Shown here: positions 61,264 to 64,000 of the stretch, piece after piece | Layout: each line of letters opens with the position of its first letter | Numbering within the stretch: position 1 is the first letter of the stretch | NCBI GenBank assembly: GCA_965247735.1 | Contig: CBDFHN010000002.1 | Location: forward strand, 2,790,001 to 2,854,000 | Source of the DNA: JAOXRU01 sp965247735 | GTDB taxonomy: Bacteria > Bacteroidota > Bacteroidia > Flavobacteriales > Flavobacteriaceae | Reading direction: 5' to 3' | DNA: 64,000 bases | Notes under the pieces: generated by a model | What the model saw: only the letters and a program-made list of their open reading frames with translations | The model's database searches: none | Told to the model about the DNA's origin: nothing | Position numbers and translations under genes: made by a program

Positions 61264-62401
61264 AAAATATAGCCAATAAGGTTCTTTTATTTTTTTGTTT
61301 GATTATAATTTCTTGTAACACTCAAAATGACGAAATTATAAATATAAAGACTAAATTAAAAGAGAGTATTACATCTATGCAATCAACTTTAGATTTTATA
61401 GAAGAGGGCTTTATTATGTCTCCATCAATATCAAATAAAGATGGTTTATTAAATGATAGTGATTTTGAAGATGAGTTTAAGATAAAAGATTCTGTTTTAC
61501 TTAAAAACGAGTTTGAAAAAGAATTTGAAGAAACATATTTTAAACAAGACTTACAGTACCCTTTGTCTTCTAATGTATTGTTAAGGTGTGATTTATATGA
61601 CTTGGGTAAAATACTTGGAAAGTTCAATTATTATAACAATAACCATGATGAGTCTCCTGATTTTTTAGTTAAAAAAATTGTGTTCATAAACAAAACTCAA
61701 AAAACAAATTCTTTTACTACAGGAGACGGTTCGATTGAATTAAAGACAGCAAAACCTATTAAAAATATCGAGATTGTAATCAATTACCAATTCCCTACTA
61801 TTAAGAGTGTTGAGTTTAATGAGGTCAAGACAAAATTAAACTTTGAGCAAGAAAATATTTTCTTGAAAAATATAACTAAAAACGAAGCCACTTTTATAAT
61901 TCCTAATACATTAAAAGATAGAATTGTAGCAGTAAATGGTATTTATGCTGATGGCAGAGTACTGAAAAACATAGGAGAAACGTCTAGAGAATTACCTTCA
62001 GAAGAAGAATTATTGTTCTTTAGAAAAATGATAAGTTTTCAAAAAAAAGCTGTTGATAAAATTGAAAATAATGATTTTGAAACGTTAAAGGAATTAAATG
62101 ATTTTTTAAAGAAAGAGAAACCTAAAAGGTTAATGTCAAGATCCGTAAATCTAAAAAAAAGAACTATTACATATCATTTTTCTGGAAATGTAAAGTCAAT
62201 AATATTATTCATGAAAAAGAAAAAAAACAATTTTCATGAGAAAACAATTATTATAGAGAAAGATAATTTTTTTAATGAAAACGATAGAAGACAAAAATAT
62301 TTTGTAATAAAAGATACTATTACAAATAGAAAAGGTTTGGTCAATGTAAATGGGCAGTTAATAATTCCAGCCAAGTATACTGGATATTCTATAGATACTG
62401 A
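61260..62401 (+). pseudogene. WG-repeat lipoprotein gene cut by the IS21 element
   Basis: Lipobox LIIISCNTQ at residues 15-23. The long N-terminal part is helical/beta, and near the end a WG-type repeat begins (GLVNVNGQLIIPAKYTGYSI). The native sequence stops at about residue 380, where the IS end TGACCCCCC starts (62399); the frame then runs 8 codons into the element and hits TGA at 62423. WG-repeat lipoproteins normally have several repeats, so a large 3' part is missing. The start overlaps the previous gene by 4 bp. Confidence 0.75.
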
Positions 62402-62466
62402 CCCCCCATTCTGGTCATACTGACCCCTCTACTGATTTGGTATTAAAAAGATAAGTCATGACAAAA

Positions 62467-63186
62467 TTACAGTTTTTTTCTAAGACTATTTCCTTTGAGT
62501 TCTATACGATGTGATGAATGCACCAATCGATCTAAAATTGCATCGGCTATTGTAGCTTCCCCAATGATTTCGTACCAGCTTTTTACAGGGAGCTGACTGG
62601 CAATAATAGTGGAGTACTTTCCATGTCTATCTTCAATAATTTCCATAAGATCCATTTGTTGTTTTTTGTCTAGATGGGTGAGTCCAAAATCATCTAATAT
62701 TAATAATCCAGCTTTAGCAATACGTTCAAAGAGCTTAAAGATACTCCCGTCTAGTCTTGCCATTTTGGTTTTTATCAGTAATTTCTGAGTATTAAAATAG
62801 AGTACTTTGGTGCTCTGTGCGCAGGCTCTATGTCCTAGTGCAGAGGCAATAAAACTTTTGCCACATCCTGTGGCTCCTGTAATAAGTATAGACTCTCCTT
62901 TTGTAAGATATTGTCCAGTGGCCAGTTCTGTGATCTGAGATTTATTAAGCCCTCTACTAGCGCCATAGCTCAGTTCTTCTACAGTGGCACTATATCTGAA
63001 CTTGGCTGTTCTTTTTAAACGTTCAAAACGTCTATTGGCACGATCTTCTTCTTCGCTTTGTAGCAATATCTCTAGGCCTTCACTTAGCGATAGTTCATGA
63101 TGTTGTCTAGTTTCCATAAGGGCTTCCCAGCGATGGGACATCCCTATTAAACGCAATTGTTTTAGGTGGTTTTCAATGTTTGTCAT
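62467..63186 (-). CDS. istB: IS21 helper ATPase IstB
   Basis: 239 aa, normal length. Walker A GATGCGKSF (about residue 103-111), Walker B LLILDDFGL, sensor region STIIASQLPVKSWYEIIGEA, and the final DAILDRLVHSSHRIELKG, typical of IstB. The N-terminal IstB_N region has EILLQSEEEDRANRR. It delivers target DNA to IstA. Its ATG is 26 bp after the istA stop. Confidence 0.95.
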   Translation of the reverse strand: MTNIENHLKQLRLIGMSHRWEALMETRQHHELSLSEGLEILLQSEEEDRANRRFERLKRTAKFRYSATVEELSYGASRGLNKSQITELATGQYLTKGESILITGATGCGKSFIASALGHRACAQSTKVLYFNTQKLLIKTKMARLDGSIFKLFERIAKAGLLILDDFGLTHLDKKQQMDLMEIIEDRHGKYSTIIASQLPVKSWYEIIGEATIADAILDRLVHSSHRIELKGNSLRKKL

Positions 63187-63212
63187 TTGCTATTGATTTA
63201 AAATTAAAGTTG

Positions 63213-64000
63213 TTATTTATAGGAGTTTGCTCCTCTAATATTATTGTGTTTGGGTAATGGGGCATCAGGGACATCCTGAGTAGCTTCTACCATTTTATTT
63301 TCCAAGATTCGTTTTAAAAAACCATAGGAATAATTGCTACATTGCATGGCAATTTCACAGGCTTTGATAAATTCTCCAGTATCGGTATGCTTGGAGAGTT
63401 TCAAGATCCCCTCACTGGTTCTATAGAGTTGTTCAGGGTATTTATCCTGTTTAAACAACGCATTAATGTATTGATAGAGCGTCTCAGAATGGCGATACCC
63501 TCTTTGCATATAGTATGTTGGACTGCGCTGTTTATAGTATTGATGAGTAGAACATAAATGTTCCTTTTGGGTGGTGTATCCTGATTTTTTTAAACTTCTG
63601 GGATGCGTTGCAATAAGCGTCCCTCGATCTCCAAAGATTCGTACAATACTTCTGGTATAAATGACTCTGGTTTGCCTTCCTATATAAGTAAAAGGCACGC
63701 TATAGTGATGTTTATCAGTCCCTAGATAAATATGATTGTTATGCGCCACCTTGAGGCTCTTATAATATTTCACCTCAAAATCATGGGTAGGTAGCGGTGA
63801 TAAAGTTTGTTTCTCATCGGCAATAAACTTCTCTACCCTTGAGTAATCCTTTTGCTGCATACGGGTTTGGTTGTGTGCCTGCATTTTATCTTTAATAGCC
63901 TTGTTCAAACTAGTAATATCGAAGAATTGCTGGTGGCGTATTTTGGCATATACCCTGGAGTAGATTAGTTTTACCTGATTCTCGACCAATGCCTTATCCT
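63213..64000 (-). CDS. istA: IS21 transposase IstA, 3' part (start outside window)
   Basis: About 260 codons visible, still open at the right edge. It corresponds to the C-terminal portion after the DDE core: VENQVKLIYSRVYAKIRHQQ, then a beta-barrel-like domain (HHYSVPFTYIGRQTRVIYT) and helical C-terminus. The visible length matches roughly the last half of an IstA of 500 aa. No stop or frameshift is seen in this part. Confidence 0.9.
   Translation of the reverse strand, partial: DKALVENQVKLIYSRVYAKIRHQQFFDITSLNKAIKDKMQAHNQTRMQQKDYSRVEKFIADEKQTLSPLPTHDFEVKYYKSLKVAHNNHIYLGTDKHHYSVPFTYIGRQTRVIYTRSIVRIFGDRGTLIATHPRSLKKSGYTTQKEHLCSTHQYYKQRSPTYYMQRGYRHSETLYQYINALFKQDKYPEQLYRTSEGILKLSKHTDTGEFIKACEIAMQCSNYSYGFLKRILENKMVEATQDVPDAPLPKHNNIRGANSYK

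Larger units (their letters stand above)
62399..64000 (-). mobile_element. IS21-family insertion sequence (partial, right part outside the window)
   Basis: Terminal sequence TGACCCCCCATTCTGGTCAT at 62399 with an internal repeat TGACCCCTC from about 62420, the multiple-repeat end typical of IS21 elements. istB and the 3' part of istA follow on the minus strand. The left end cuts a lipoprotein gene. The other end and the target duplication are beyond position 64000. Confidence 0.87.

Overview
The window looks like a chromosome segment of a marine-type Bacteroidota, most likely Flavobacteriaceae. The reasons are the AT-rich sequence, many exported proteins with flavobacterial signal peptides, TAnnTTTG-type promoters with little Shine-Dalgarno signal, RHS proteins with DUF6443-like and BACON-like modules, Bacteroidota-type VgrG/DUF4280 proteins, a SAM-like tyrosine integrase and IS21. 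No rRNA gene and no CRISPR array was seen.

Region 1 (1-19946, minus strand) is an RHS/polymorphic-toxin locus. Five tandem exported paralogs (unique N-domain, FN3, near-identical C-terminal adhesin/tail-fibre-like module) lead into a 1114-aa YD-repeat protein and a 1683-aa RHS core protein. The RHS protein has a tentative HYD1-like ADP-ribosyltransferase tip, followed by a candidate immunity gene. Downstream lies a graveyard of displaced cassettes: an orphan metallopeptidase tip plus exported immunity protein, a tip remnant plus a lipoprotein gene with an in-frame stop, and a 5'-truncated nuclease. Each cassette end is marked by members of a dispersed GC-richer repeat family.

Region 2 (20502-26733, minus strand) holds an S1/P1 nuclease, an ABC-2 export operon with a small Cys/His exported protein, and a WYL regulator. 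Region 3 (26922-36443, plus strand), divergent from the WYL gene, is an RNA-repair operon: an RtcB-family ligase, an unknown protein and two RlaP-type nucleotidyltransferases, the second frameshifted. A small protein and a 1674-aa DUF4132/MolR-like protein follow. Region 4 (36690-40435) has two short promoter-ORF-terminator units, then an unusually dense array of about 13 tRNA or tRNA-like units (Cys, Tyr, Pro, Leu, His, Gln, His, Arg and Lys anticodons, several structurally aberrant), one perfect three-way-junction element and a slipin gene. The co-location of RNA-repair enzymes, aberrant tRNAs and a slipin is the most striking candidate system.

Region 5 (40546-46317) holds a ChaN-like protein, a GDPD phosphodiesterase and a compact ACP / cytochrome P450 / MBOAT / SGNH-DltD-like operon. 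This could build and export an oxidised acyl group onto an envelope target, resembling dlt but without DltA. A ParDE pair follows.

Region 6 (47438-end) looks like a genomic island. A 3' tRNA(CAU) fragment and a tyrosine integrase mark the left boundary. The cargo is a six-repeat helicase-associated-domain protein and a VgrG cluster: VgrG, a metzincin effector, a candidate outer-membrane immunity protein, an adaptor-like protein, a DUF4280 PAAR-like tip, a 916-aa protein and two lipoproteins. An IS21-family element (62399 to the window end) truncates the last lipoprotein gene.
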